Of a DNA stretch of 64,000 bases, positions 22,788 through 33,786 are shown piece after piece (the first letter of the stretch is position 1; each line of letters starts with the position of its first letter). Location of the stretch: contig JACEFZ010011134.1 of assembly GCA_014155875.1 (NCBI GenBank), positions 62,501-126,500 of the forward strand, read 5' to 3'. Source of the DNA: Cepaea nemoralis (lineage: Eukaryota; Mollusca; Gastropoda; Stylommatophora; Helicidae). Below the pieces are notes generated by a model. It searched no databases. It saw nothing but the letters and a program-made list of their open reading frames with translations, and was not told the origin of the DNA. The position numbers and the translations under genes were made by a program.

Positions 22788-23285
22788 ACCCTCACAAACC
22801 ACGCCCAGCCGTCCTATCTCCTCAACCAAACCACACCCAGCTGTCCTATCTCCTCAACCAAACCACGCCCAGCCGTCCTATCTCCTCAACCAAACCACAC
22901 CCAGCTGTCCTATCTCCTCAACCAAACTACGCCCAGCCGTCCTATCCCCTCAACCAATCCACACCCAGCGGTCCTATCCTCAACCAAACCACGCCCAGCT
23001 GTCCTATCCCCTCAACCAATCCACACCCAGCGGTCCTATCCTCAATCAAACCACGCCCAGCTGTCCTATCCCCTCAACCAAACCACGCCCAGCCGTCCTG
23101 TCCCCTCAACCAAACCACGCCCAGCCGTCCTGTCCCCGCAACCAAACCACGCCCAGCCGTCGTATCTCCTGCAGCCCCCTCCATGTCCCCTCAACCAAAC
23201 CACGCCCCGCCGTCCTGTCCCCGCAACCAATCCACGCCACGCCGTCCTGTCTCCTCAACCAGACCACGCCCAGCAGCCGTCCTGT
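22788..23285. repeat. 32-bp minisatellite
   Basis: About 15 copies of ccaaaccacgcccagccgtc + ctatctcctcaa. The plus strand is nearly free of G outside the cgcccagccg segment. Confidence 0.95.
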
Positions 23286-23800
23286 ATGTTGATATCTACT
23301 GCAGCTCCACTCATATCCTTCCAATATTATTCATCTCTGTCTGTAGTTCTGTTCTCCGTGTGATTTATGGTTGCCACTGTTTCGTTTGCCTTGTGCGTTG
23401 CAGACAAGACAGTTTCTAGTTATAATGTCCTCAGGAGTTCTCACTCTGTGTTCTATCCAGCGTCAGCATCTTGTCCCCACTTCTTGGTTCGCGGTGATGA
23501 TTTTTAGTTCTCTCCACTGAGCTCTACATTTCATAACAGATCGGCGTAAATTAACTATCTCCCACAGAAGTTAACGACAAACAGAGACGATGCAAGCTGC
23601 CGTGCAGACAGTGGAAGCATCAAATTACAACTTGACAGTGCAACGACACACCTCTTACCTGCTCAGTCTCGTAAATCTGTATTCGAAGTCCGATGGATCG
23701 CTTCTTCTGAACCGAAAGGGTCCGGGGGAACCAACATTGCTGGTGTCCTCAAACTGATGTGAGAAGAAACATTTACACATACTTCACAAAATTTGGAGGC
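23286..23800. other. unique DNA between arrays
   Basis: No gene seen. One isolated array-like unit, cacagaagttaacgacaaac, at about 23562-23581. Confidence 0.5.
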
Positions 23801-23813
23801 TGTTGTTGTTGTT

Positions 23814-23858
<45 letters not shown>

Positions 23859-23961
23859 CTTCTTCTTCTTCTTCTTCTTCTTCTTCTTCTTCTTCTTCTT
23901 CTTCTTCTTCTTCTTCTTCTTCTTCTTCTTCTTCTTCTTCTTCTTCTTCTTCTTCTTCTTC
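23801..23961. repeat. compound microsatellite (TTG)n(TTC)n
   Basis: About 19 TTG triplets (with one TTA) followed by about 34 TTC triplets. All three frames are open and give homopolymer peptides, which are not genes. The reverse complement of the same compound structure occurs at 34218-34393. Confidence 0.98.
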
Positions 23962-24031
23962 ATTTATCTTATATATGTAAGTGCCTACATGTATAAATCC
24001 ACACACTCTTATACATGTTATTAACGTCCTT

Positions 24032-24293
24032 AAAGATATGGCGAGAACAGAGGACTTTGACGTCAATGGTTCCACATCGCTGTCCAGGATGAAAGACTTG
24101 GGAGTAAGAATCGGCACAGCCAGACGCGAGAGGTACATCGGGAAAACAAAGCGCTTCGTCAACCAACACAGAACTGGCACTATTAGCCACCGGACGCTGA
24201 TGTATATGCTGGGGGGGAGGATCTGAGCACCTATGGACATGTCCGGAGTGCAACGAAGATACCCCAACTGATAACTGATAACTGATAACTGAT
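24032..24293 (+). mobile_element. 3' end of an I-type LINE
   Basis: Contains FVNQHRTGTISHRTLMYML, homologous to the C-terminal end of the LINE at 2898-5660 (INQHRTGVVSRYTLRDML), and ends in a (TGATAAC)n tail at about 24264-24295. Too short to encode any enzyme; a 5'-truncated copy. Confidence 0.8.
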
Positions 24294-24329
24294 AACTCTT
24301 ATACACACAACAGTTTATGCACTAAATCT

Positions 24330-24770
24330 GACATTAATTGACTCTAACAGCTAGAATTATTATGGCTATATGTTGGGAACTGGCTGTTGTAACAGCTAGA
24401 ATTATTATGGCTATATGTTGGGACTGACTTTTGTCATTGCTATTTAAGCGACTTTTAGAATTAATGTGGCTATATGTTGGGACTTGCTTCTGTAACAGCT
24501 AAAATTATATGGCTTTATTTTGGGTGTGGCTACTGTCGTTGTTACTACTTTGTGTCATTTTATATTGTTTACTGTCGTTGTTAGAATTATTGTGGCTGTA
24601 TGTTCGAACTGGCTTCTGTAACAGCTGAAATTATTATGACTATATGTTGGTACTTGGCTTCTGTCATGGATAGAATTATTGTGGCTTCATGTTGATACTG
24701 GCTGTTGTAACAACTAGAATTATTATAGCTATTTGTTGCGCCTGGCTTCTGTCATTGCTATAATCATTTA
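24330..24770. repeat. degenerate tandem repeat
   Basis: About seven diverged copies containing agaattattatggctatatg followed by ttgggact and ctgtaacagct, at irregular spacing of roughly 55-70 bp. Confidence 0.75.
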
Positions 24771-25119
24771 ATTGAGTTGCTGTTACGTTTATTTTATTTA
24801 TATTCGAAATATCTTCTGTCTTTGCTGTAAAAATTAACTTAGATGTCACGATATCTTCTGTCAATTCTGTACATATTTGAGAGAGATTTTCACATCTGTT
24901 GTCATTGCTTCTACAAATTCAAGAGATATTTTATGACATCTTCTATCACTGCGCTACAAATGTGATAGAGATTTTATGATATCTTCTGACATTGCTGCAA
25001 AAATTTGATTTATCTCAGAGAACATTTTCTGGCAAGGCGTGATTTATTATGCATTGTTGTTGACGTAATGTATGTCTTGTCGGCATGTTTATCCCGTCGA
25101 AGTAGACTTGTTCCTGCAG

Positions 25120-25172
25120 TGAGGCGCTGTCGTTATTTGGAGGTGACAGGTTCGAATCCCGGTCGGTAACTA
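25120..25172 (+). repeat. tRNA-like SINE fragment
   Basis: ggttcgaatcccggtcgg at about 25149-25166 is a perfect Pol III B-box followed by a T-arm-like complement. The A-box is not clear. No full cloverleaf, so not called as a tRNA gene. Confidence 0.4.
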
Positions 25173-25195
25173 TAGCTTTCAATTGTATGTTGTCT

Positions 25196-25562
25196 AGTGC
25201 CCTCTCTAGTCTCTACTTCCCTCTCTAGTCTCTACTTCCCTCTCTAGTCTCTACTTCCCTCTCTAGTCTCTACTTCCCTCTCTAGTCTCTACTTCCCTCT
25301 CTAGTCTCTACTTCCCTCTCTAGTCTCTACTTCCCACTCTAGTCTCTACTTCCCTCTCTAGTCTCTACTTCCCTCTCTAGTCTCTACTTCCCTCTCTAGT
25401 CTCTACTTCCCTCTCTAGTCTCTACTTCCCTCTCTAGTCTCTACTTCCCTCTCTAGTCTCTACTTCCCTCTCTAGTCTCTACTTCCCTCTCTAGTCTCTA
25501 CTTCCCTCTCTAGTCTCTACTTCCCTCTCTAGTCTCTACTTCCCTCTCTAGTCTCTACTTCT
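25196..25562. repeat. 19-bp minisatellite
   Basis: About 19 almost identical copies of ccctctctagtctctactt. Strongly pyrimidine-rich plus strand. Confidence 0.97.
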
Positions 25563-25629
25563 TTCTTCTACCTCTAAGCGTGCCAAGCAATACATGTCTG
25601 TTTATTTACGGTCCATCGTGTTGGTGTGC

Positions 25630-25712
25630 TGCATTGTTGTGATTATATGTTGCACATTGTTGTGATTATATGTTGCACATTGTTGTGATTATATGTTGCA
25701 CATTGTTGGGAA
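25630..25712. repeat. 23-bp tandem repeat, 3-4 copies
   Basis: Unit attgttgtgattatatgttg + cac. Confidence 0.9.
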
Positions 25713-25746
25713 ACATTTCAGTTATTGTAAAGATCAAATATCCCCG

Positions 25747-25915
25747 AGTAGGAAGCCTCCTGACGGGTGTCGCGTGTTTGGATACACGACCACGCCCTTC
25801 ATCCAGTGCTGGTTGTCCTGTACATATGTGGGGCAAACACCTTATTCAATAGGTCCCCATGGATGCAGCAGGGACCTTCAGTGCTTGTATTCAACAATTA
25901 CTGCAAGACAGACAG
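25747..25915 (+). other. short cysteine-containing open stretch, unassigned
   Basis: A plus-strand frame reads PPDGCRVFGYTTTPFIQCWL, then further cysteines (Cys spacing about x10, x3, x13, x4). The spacing resembles small secreted proteins, but there is no signal peptide on this strand, the upstream acceptor-like atttcag at 25730 has a poor pyrimidine tract, and the frame runs into a microsatellite. It may be a pseudo-exon or chance. Confidence 0.2.
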
Positions 25916-25937
25916 AACAAGAGAGATCGATACACAA

Positions 25938-25942
25938 ACAGA

Positions 25943-25985
<43 letters not shown>

Positions 25986-26010
25986 ACAGACAGACAGACA
26001 GACAGACAGA
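25938..26010. repeat. microsatellite (CAGC)n(ACAG)n
   Basis: About 11 CAGC units followed by about 7 ACAG units. Confidence 0.95.
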
Positions 26011-26334
26011 CATTGCTGCTTTTGTTGCACGCATTTAACGTGGCGTGTTTATGCCATGAGGTGGACATCTAACCTTCCCAAAATCATTGTCTTCCTCGAG
26101 ATATCCTCGTGCCTACATTAAAAGGCTGGCTAAACCCCAGGTCTGTTTGAGGTCGTGGTTGATTCTATTCAAGGGGGGAATTTGCTCCGACCAAGAAAGC
26201 TGGTAAAACGTGTATAATCGTCGACACGATGTTGGCAAATGCAAGCCCTGGTCACACGATAGTTTCTACCCTACTATATGAGTGTGAATCAATACCTAGT
26301 CTTTATGAACACAAAATGTTATTCCCATACTTAC

Positions 26335-26400
26335 AGCTTGCGTCGAGGCACAGACCATAGCTAGGAGCACGGCCAGGTGTATGACGGTCCACATTGTCAT
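26335..26400 (-). CDS. signal-peptide coding exon (exon 2) of a secreted protein gene
   Basis: On the minus strand an ATG at 26400-26398 opens 22 codons: MTMWTVIH, a hydrophobic core LAVLLAMVCA, then STQA, a textbook secretion signal with small residues at the expected cleavage site. The codons end at 26335 directly before GTAAGT (26334-26329), a consensus splice donor, in phase 0. Upstream, ttcag|atatcacca (AG at 26411-26410) gives an acceptor nine bases before the ATG. An upstream promoter and noncoding exon with donor lie at 29142-29224 on the same strand. So this is the first coding exon of a secreted or cleaved protein. The mature part must be encoded further left (below 26328) and I could not identify it; its function is unknown. 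Confidence 0.7.
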
Positions 26401-26411
26401 TGGTGATATCT
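26401..26411 (-). promoter_or_regulatory. splice acceptor and 5' UTR of signal-peptide exon
   Basis: The minus strand reads ctgggtgtttcag|ATATCACCA then the ATG. The pyrimidine tract is moderate. It would join the exon-1 donor at 29141. Confidence 0.55.
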
Positions 26412-27850
26412 GAAACACCCAGATGAAAGTCAATACTGCGACGTGACATTTTAAATTACGTGAAATGAACTATAACAAAAGCTGAATTATGGTTTACTGA
26501 CATGAGGGGGTCAAAATCCTCTCTCCAACAGGTCTTTTGTGGCAAGACTATTTGGCTTCGTGAGCAGATAAAAGATAGCAGTACTCATGCATCATCAACA
26601 CCATCATCATCATTTTTCAAAATCGGGGTCGAACGAAATAATTATATTTTCGAAGGCTCACAAACTGTGCACACATGTCCTTCTTACATTCCTCCCTTCC
26701 AAACTGTGCACACATGTCCTTCTTACATTCCTCCCTTCCAAACTGTCACATTTGTTTTTTTATCAGCTACCTATTGCGCTTGTTACATTCACGAGAAAAA
26801 AAACAAAACATGTTATGATGTTTATTGCTGGGCTGCAATTAGCCTCCAACCCTCCGTGTCTTAAAGCTTGTTTTTATTAATTGATCTCCCAGGTCTGCCC
26901 CCCCCCCCCCCCCCCCTAAACTGGTTACCTTAAAATGTACCGGAAAGTAATAGCGGCCGAGAAGGCTAGTACCGATAACTCAATTCGCATCCGGGGCAGA
27001 AAAGAGTTGTCTACCTCCATATGTAAGGTTATCTTCCAATGTTGTTCACCCACCTGTACCGTTGTCTTGTAAATGAACATAGTGAAGGTACACATACAGT
27101 CTAGAAAATGAACATTGTGTATGGACATGGACAGCGTAGAATATGACCATAATCTATGAACATAGACTGGAAAATGAATACAGTCTAGAGACATAAACAG
27201 GCCCGAAAATTTAACATAGTCCATGTACATAGTCTGGAAATTGAACGCAGACTCGAGAACACAGCCTGGACAATTAACATAGTCTAGTACATACACAGCG
27301 CATCAATTACATAACACCTAGAGGCATAGCTGGGATATGTCATGGTCAGATGTGACTGAGAGTATGGCAGTAGTCGGTTGAGCCGAATGTTGGGCGGCGC
27401 TCACCAAAACCCGACACCCAACATTGCGCCAACGGCTTCATTCGGAGAAGCGCAATTAGGAGGTTACTAGCCATAGTGTGCGGAATCGCAACCTAAAGAC
27501 TAAATGTCATGCCAGTACAGACGAGACCCTAAGCCTTGGTCGGCAATTGGTCAGGGGTCGAAGCTCCGACAGGTGGACATTTAGGCCATTGCTTTGCTGA
27601 TCCAGCAGCTTCTGCAGCTTGTCTTGTGCCAGATGTATCGGTGTTACCTGTCCTCTGGAGTAAACTAGGCAGGCCGACAGAGAGATTATGATGCATGAGC
27701 AACACAAGATCTCTACAATTCAGCCCAGGCCTTGTGTTATGGAGACTTCATTGTATAAACTTTCGTCTGTCAAGACGGCCAGGTGCCGGTCGTCAGAGGC
27801 GTGGACATGAATATATTCTAGGGCCATAGACATGAACATTGTCTACTGAT
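26411..27850 (-). other. intron of signal-peptide gene, left half
   Basis: Includes two 31-bp copies at about 26676-26742 (tccttcttacattcctccct), a C22 run at 26897-26920, and diverged short repeats (tagtctagaaaatgaacat type) at 27070-27300. No coding exon identified in it. Confidence 0.45.
27340..27800 (+). repeat. unclassified dispersed repeat with LINE-like 3' hairpin
   Basis: The right end carries aaactttcgtctgtcaagac + ggccaggtgcc (27757-27787), almost identical to the 3' UTR of the LINE at 18748-20265. No protein similarity. It could be a LINE 3' end or a SINE that borrowed that tail. Confidence 0.45.
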
Positions 27851-28867
27851 CCCCCGGCAAGATCTCGTCCTACCATACGTCTATCTCTAATTATTTCCTG
27901 CAGCCCCCGGCAAGATCTCGGCCTACCATTCGTCTATCTCTAATTATTTCCTGCAGCCCCCTACAAGATCTCGGCCTATCAGTAGTCTATCTCCAATTAT
28001 TTCCTGCAGCCCCCTACAAAATCTCGGCCTACCATTCGTCTATCTCTAATTATTTCCTGCAACCCCCTACAAGATCTCGGCCTACCATTCGTCTATCTCT
28101 AATTATTTTACTGCAGCCCCCTACAAAATCTCGGCCTACCATTCGTCTATATCTAATTATTTCCTGCAGCCCCCTACAAAATCTCGGCCTACCATTTGTC
28201 TATCTCTAATTATTTCCTGCAGCCCCCTACAAGATCTCGGCCTACCATTCGTCTATCTCTAATTATTTCCCCATCTTCCTGCAATATCTCGGCCTACCAT
28301 TCGCCTATCTCTAATTATTTCCTGCAACCCCCTACAAGATCTCGGCCTACCATTCGTCTATCTCTAATTATTTCCTGCAGCCCCCTACAAAATCTCGACC
28401 TACCATTCGTCTATCTCTAATTATTTCCTGCAGCCCCCTACAAGATCTCGGCCTACCATTCATCTATCTCTAATTATTTCCCCATCTTCCTGCAATATCT
28501 CGGCCTACCATTCGTCTATCTCTAATTATTTCCCCATCTTCCTGCAAGATCTCGGCCTACCATTCATCTATCTCTAATTATTTCCCCATCTTCCTGCAAG
28601 ATCTCGGCCTACCATTAGTCTATCTCTAATTATTTCCCCATCTTCCTGCAAGATCTCGGCCTATCAGTCGTCCTTCTCTAATTATTTATTGCAGCCCCCG
28701 TCAAGATCTCGGCCTACCATTCGTCTATCTCTAATTATTTCATGCAGCCCCCTACAAGATCTCGGCCTACCTTCGTCTATCTCTGATTATTTCCCCATCT
28801 TCCTGCAAGATCTCGGCCTGTCAGTCGTCTATCTATAATTATTTACTGCAGCCCCCGTCAAGATCTC
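27851..28867. repeat. 53-bp minisatellite in the signal-peptide gene intron
   Basis: About 20 copies of tacaagatctcggcctacca + ttcgtctatctctaattatt + tcctgcagccccc, with a variant class in which tccccatcttcctgc replaces the cctgcagcccc part. Confidence 0.95.
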
Positions 28868-29141
28868 AGATAGCAGCAAGACAAACTCTATGAAGATGGC
28901 CAGAAGGCAAGCTACGACGATTGCAGCAACATCAAGTTGGCTGCAGCTTATTTTAAAAATATGTACGGTTACTTCTGAAGTTTTACAAAGAAGTAGACAA
29001 AATATGGCAGATTACAGAAGCCTAAACACGGTCGTTCTAGCAGGCAGGAGAAAGGGGAAACTGAACTTGTGGAAATATAACACTCAGCCCGACGACAACA
29101 TAGAATCGAACAGGAGTCATGCAAGCATGACGTGCTCTCAC

Positions 29142-29195
29142 CTGAAACTGGATGTCCTTGGGCAAGATGGTGGAGCCGGGGCTGTCCCATCTAAT
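29142..29195 (-). other. noncoding exon 1 of signal-peptide gene
   Basis: The start is inferred from the TATA box about 30 nt upstream. The exon ends at 29142 in cagtttcag|GTGAGA, a good donor (GT at 29141-29140). An ATG at 29190 lies only a few bases from the predicted cap site and opens a frame that, after splicing, is out of frame with the signal peptide, so I take the exon as untranslated. Spliced to 26409 it removes a 2732-nt intron. Confidence 0.6.
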
Positions 29196-29214
29196 TGCTC
29201 GTCGCTACAGCGCG

Positions 29215-29224
29215 CCCTTTTATA
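29215..29224 (-). promoter_or_regulatory. TATA box promoter
   Basis: Minus strand TATAAAAGGG followed by a GC-rich stretch, an optimal TATA element. The predicted start site is about 29193-29195 (gcaattag). The only strong TATA plus donor combination I see outside retroelements. Confidence 0.65.
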
Positions 29225-29439
29225 GCGCCAGTGGCAAATTGAGGCGCTTGTCATATTGCGTTAATATCCGATGCTTGTGTGAAGTTATCGTTAGTAAACA
29301 ATCAGATCTGTCAATAACATGTTATCATATCTTTGCAATTAATAGGAAGATGAATGAAGAAAGATGTCAGATAACTCAACGCTAAAACGCATTTCACAAT
29401 ATGTATGGATATAGGTATTGATTGGGTAAATCCGTAGGG

Positions 29440-29595
29440 TGGCAGCAAGATTGGGCGCTAGCGGTAGGGTGGCGCTAGATTGGACGCAGCAGTAGGGTGA
29501 CGGCTAGTTTGGGCACATCGGTAGGGTGGCGGCTAGATTGGGCGCAGCGGTAAGGTGGCGGCTAGATTGGACACATCGGTACAGTGGCGATTTAG
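29440..29595. repeat. 29-bp degenerate tandem repeat
   Basis: About five copies of ggtagggtggcggctagatt + gggcgcagc. Confidence 0.85.
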
Positions 29596-29689
29596 ATGCT
29601 CGCCTGTCGTACCCAAGGACTTGGGTTCCATGAGCGGTCTGGAGGTTTCGAATGTTTAAGATTGACATGGGCTCCAAAGTTGGCCCAGC

Positions 29690-30700
29690 CTAACATGTGT
29701 GCTAGGATATGTCTGGGGAAACATCAACCAGTCTAACATGGGTGCCGGGACATGTCTGGGGACACATCAGCCAGTCTAACATGGGTGCCGGGACATGTCT
29801 GGGACACATCAGCAGTCTAACATGGGTGCCGGGACATGTCTGGGGACACATCAGCCAGTCTAACATGGGTGCCGGGACATGTCTGGGGACACATCAACCA
29901 GTCTAACATGGGTGCCGGGACATGTCTGGGGACACATCAGCCAGTCTAACATGGGTGCCGGGACATGTCTGGGACACATCAGCCAGTCTAACATGGGTGC
30001 CGGGACATGTCTAGGGACACATCAGCCAGTCTAACATGGGTGCCGGGACATGTCTGGGGATACATCAGCCAGTCTAACATGGGTGCCGGGATATGTCTGG
30101 GGACACACCAAACAGTCTAACATGGGTGCCGGGACATGTCTGGGGACACATCAACCAGTCTAACATGTGTGCCGGGACATGTCTGGGGACACACAAACCA
30201 GTCTAACATGTGTGCCGCGACATATCTGGGATATTCGCCAGCAACATGGGGGGCCGGGAATGTCTGGGACACATCAGCCATCTCATGGGTGCCAGGACAT
30301 GTCTGGGGACACATCACCAGTCTAACATGGATCCGGGACATGTCTGGAACCATCAACCAGTCCAACATGGGTGCCGGGACTTGTCTGAGGACACATCAAC
30401 CAGTCTAACTTGTGTGCCAGGACATGTCTGGGTACACCAAACAGTCTAACATGGTGCCGGGGCATGTCTGGGATACTCACCACTCTAACATGGGTGCCGG
30501 GATATGTCTGGGGACTCATCAACCAGTCTAACATGTGTGCCAGGACATATCTGGGGACACATCAGCCAGTCCAACATGGTTGCAAGGACATGTCTGGGGA
30601 CACATCAGCCAGTCTAACATGGCTGCAGGTACATGTCTGGGGACACATCCGTCAGTATGATATGGGTGCAGGAACATGTCTGGGGACACATCAGCCAGTG
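29690..30700. repeat. 43-bp minisatellite
   Basis: About 24 copies of ccagtctaacatgggtgccg + ggacatgtctggggacacat + cag; the right half is more diverged. Each unit holds ggacatgtct, a decamer fitting the p53-family half-site RRRCWWGYYY. Confidence 0.95.
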
Positions 30701-30892
30701 TGTCTCCCAGTGTGTGACCCAGTGTGTGTCCCAGTGTGTGACCCACTGGGTGACCCATTTAGCGCAGACGTCTTTTCCTTAATCCTTGGTACGCTGGAGT
30801 CTGTCAAGTTCGGCCCCCCTGCTCGGTATTGGGGATCATATCATACCATTGTAGTCCAGTCGTTCCAGGCACAAGTGATGAATGTTTACAGT

Positions 30893-31015
30893 TAGTTGCA
30901 TATTCTCTACAGGACATCGCATTCAACCCCATAATGTTTTGCTATTTGTGATTTCTTAGCAAGTTTACGTTCAGTAGTTCACTATTGCTTTCTGAATGAA
31001 ATTGGTAGAGCTATA
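30893..31015 (-). repeat. SINE family H, fragment 1
   Basis: Shares gttagttgcatattctctac + aggac, tttgtgatttcttagcaagt, ttacgttcagtag and cactattgctttctgaatg with the copies at 34968, 42607 and 60296, all in the same orientation. Confidence 0.75.
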
Positions 31016-31135
31016 AACACAGTATTAGTAATACATAAGTAATTATTCCGATGGCAGCATTGTGATTTCAGTCACAAGTAATCATTCCACCGACACTGAT
31101 GATTTCAGTCACCAACACAATAGGAATGTAATGCC

Positions 31136-32400
31136 GCTGTGTTGTATATTACCTCATCTAGAGGTGTGTTGTATATTACCTCATCTCCGACTGTTTTGTT
31201 GTATACTACCTTATCTAGTGGCGCTGTGTTGCATATTATCTCATCTATAGGCGTTGTGTTGTATGTTACCTCATCTCCGGCCGTTGTGTTGTACATTACC
31301 TCATCTAGAGTTGTTGTGTTGTATATTACCTCATTCAGGGCCGTTGTATTGTATATTACCTCATCTAGAAGCGTTGCGTTATATATTACCTCATCTAGGC
31401 TCGTTGTCTTGTATATTACCTCATCTAGGGATGTTATATATTACCTCATCTAGGGCCGTTGTGTTACATATTACCTCATCTAGAGGTGTTATATATTACC
31501 TCATCTAGGGGTGTTATATATTACCTCATCTAGAGGTGTTATATATTACCTCATTTAGAGGTGTTATATATTACCCCATCTAGGGCCGTTGTGTTGTATA
31601 TTACTTCATCTAGAGGTGTTATATATTACCTCATCAATAGGTGTTATATATTACCTCATCTAGAGGTGTTATATATTACCTCATCTAGAGGTATTATATA
31701 TTATCTCATCTAGAGGTGTTATATATTACCTTATTTAGGGTCGTTGTGTTGTATATTACCTCATCTAGAGCCGATGTGTTTTATATTACCTCATCTAGGA
31801 CCGTTAATTTGCATATCACCTCATCTCCGTCCGTTGTGTTGTATATTACCTCATCTAGAGGCGTTGTGTTGTATATTACCTCATCTAGAGGCGTTGTGTT
31901 GTATATTACCTCATCTAGAGGCGTTGTGTTGTATATTACCTCATATAGAGGCGTTGTGTTGTATATCACCTATTCTATGGCCGTTATGTTTATGTTACCT
32001 CGTCTAGAGGTGTTGTGTTGTATTTTACGTCATCTAGAGATGTTGTGTTGTGTATTACGTCATCTAGAGTTGTTGTGTTGTATATTACGTCATCTAGAGG
32101 TGTTGTGTTGTATATTACGTCATCTAGAGGTGTTGTGTTGTATATTACCGCATCCAGAGGTGTTGTGTTGTATATTACGTCATCTAGAGGTGTTGTGTTG
32201 TGTATTACGTCATCTAGAGTTGTTGTGTTGTATATTACGTCATCTAGAGGTGTTGTGTTGTATATTACGTCATCTATAGGTGTTGTGTTGTATATTACCG
32301 CATCTAGAGGTGTTGTGTTGTATATTTCCTTATCTCATGCCGTTGTGTTGTATATTGCCACATCTAGAGCCATTGTGTTGTACATCACCTCATCTAGGGC
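31136..32400. repeat. 30-bp minisatellite
   Basis: About 42 copies of gttgtgttgtatattacctc + atctagaggc. A shorter version (gaggtgttatatattacctcatcta) occupies 31430-31740. From 32025 most units read attacgtcatc instead of attacctcatc. Because 30 is a multiple of 3 and the unit lacks stops, frames of up to 215 codons are open; these are not genes. Confidence 0.97.
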
Positions 32401-32830
32401 GGCAGCCAGCGGTTCTCTATCCGTGTTACTAGACTCATTCAAGGCTTCTGCCATATGTCCAGTTGTACACCACAGCTACCTGATCAGCACTGACCTGAAC
32501 CCAACTGACAGGTCTCCTCGGAGCTTGAGGTCTCTACAGATGAAGTGCGGCCCAAACAACCACGTAGTGGTAAAGCATCTTGCATTCATCAGCCTCTCTC
32601 TCATCCCCCCTCCCTCCCCATCACGGTTATATGTCTGTAAAAGATCTGATCTACTAATCTGACAAATGGGTTCTTTATGTCCACATAATGTGATTCCTAC
32701 TAAATGACAATTCCGTAAAATGTCTTTTTGAATGTGGTTCCAATGTCAACCACATGTGGTCTACACAAGGGATTTAGCAATGCCAGACCTGACCACGACG
32801 TAATTTCTCCCGGGGTGCGGGCGCACAGAG
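32401..32830. other. unique DNA, no gene seen
   Basis: No convincing exon, element or RNA gene between the two arrays. Confidence 0.5.
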
Positions 32831-32831
32831 T

Positions 32832-33708
32832 TGTAGAGAACAAGGAAACACGGTGCTCTGTGTAGAGAACAAGGACACACGGTGCTCTGTGTAGAGAACA
32901 AGGACACACGGTGCTCTGTGTAGAGAACAAGGACACACGGTGCTCTGTGTAGAGAACAAGGAAACACGGTGCTCTGTGTAGAGACCAAGGACACACGGTG
33001 CTCTGTGTAGAGAACAAGGAAACACAGTGCTCTGTGTAGAAACCAAGGACACACGGTGCTCTGTGTAGAGAACAAGGAAACACGGTTGCTCTGTGTAGAG
33101 ACCAAGGACACACGGTGCTCTGTGTAGAGAACAAGGAAACACGGTGCTCTGTGTAGAGACCAAGGACACACGGTGCTCTGTGTAGAGAACAAGGAAACAC
33201 GGTGCTCTGTGTAGAGAACAAGGAAACACAGTGCTCTGTGTAGAGAACAAGGACACACGGTGCTCTGTGTAGAGAACAAGGAAACACGGTGCTCTGTGTA
33301 GAGACCAAGGACACACGGTGCTCTGTGTAGAGACCAAGGACACACGGTGCTCTGTGTAGAGAACAAGGAAACACAGTGCTCTGTGTAGAGACCAAGGACA
33401 CACGGTGCTCTGTGTAGAGAACAAGGAAACACGGTGCTCTGTGTAGAGAACAAGGAAACACGGTGCTCTGTGTAGAGAACAAGGAAACACGGTGCTCTGT
33501 GTAGAGAACATGGAAACACGGTGCTCTGTGTAGAGAACAAGGACACACGGTGCTCTGTGTAGAGAACAAGGACACACGGTGCTCTGTGTAGAGAACAAGG
33601 AAACACGGTGCTCTGTGTAGAGAACAAGGAAACACAGTGCTCTGTGTAGAGAACAAGGAAACACGGTGCTCTGTGTAGAGAACAAGGACACACGGTGCTC
33701 TGTGTAGG
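32832..33708. repeat. 29-bp minisatellite
   Basis: About 30 copies of gtagagaacaaggaaacacg + gtgctctgt. Two sites vary between units: aaggAaac/aaggAcac and gagAAcaag/gagACcaag. All three minus frames are open for more than 300 codons because the unit lacks stops and 29 is not a multiple of 3. Confidence 0.97.
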
Positions 33709-33786
33709 TTTCTAGGGCTGGTGCTCCGCTTCGAGCTCGCTGCTCTTCGTGTGAACCATTGCAGAAAACACTACCCAAGAACCTGA

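Noticed and set aside
23759..24306. Poly-Cys/Ser, poly-Leu, poly-Phe and poly-Glu/Gln frames
   Set aside because: Triplet microsatellite translated in each frame.
26925..27296. 123-codon minus frame
   Set aside because: Falls in diverged short repeats within an intron; composition is not protein-like.
28890..29225. 111-codon plus frame
   Set aside because: Overlaps the minus-strand promoter and exon 1, no domain, no coding signals.
31139..32662. 187- and 215-codon plus frames
   Set aside because: Product of the 30-bp array; period is a multiple of three.
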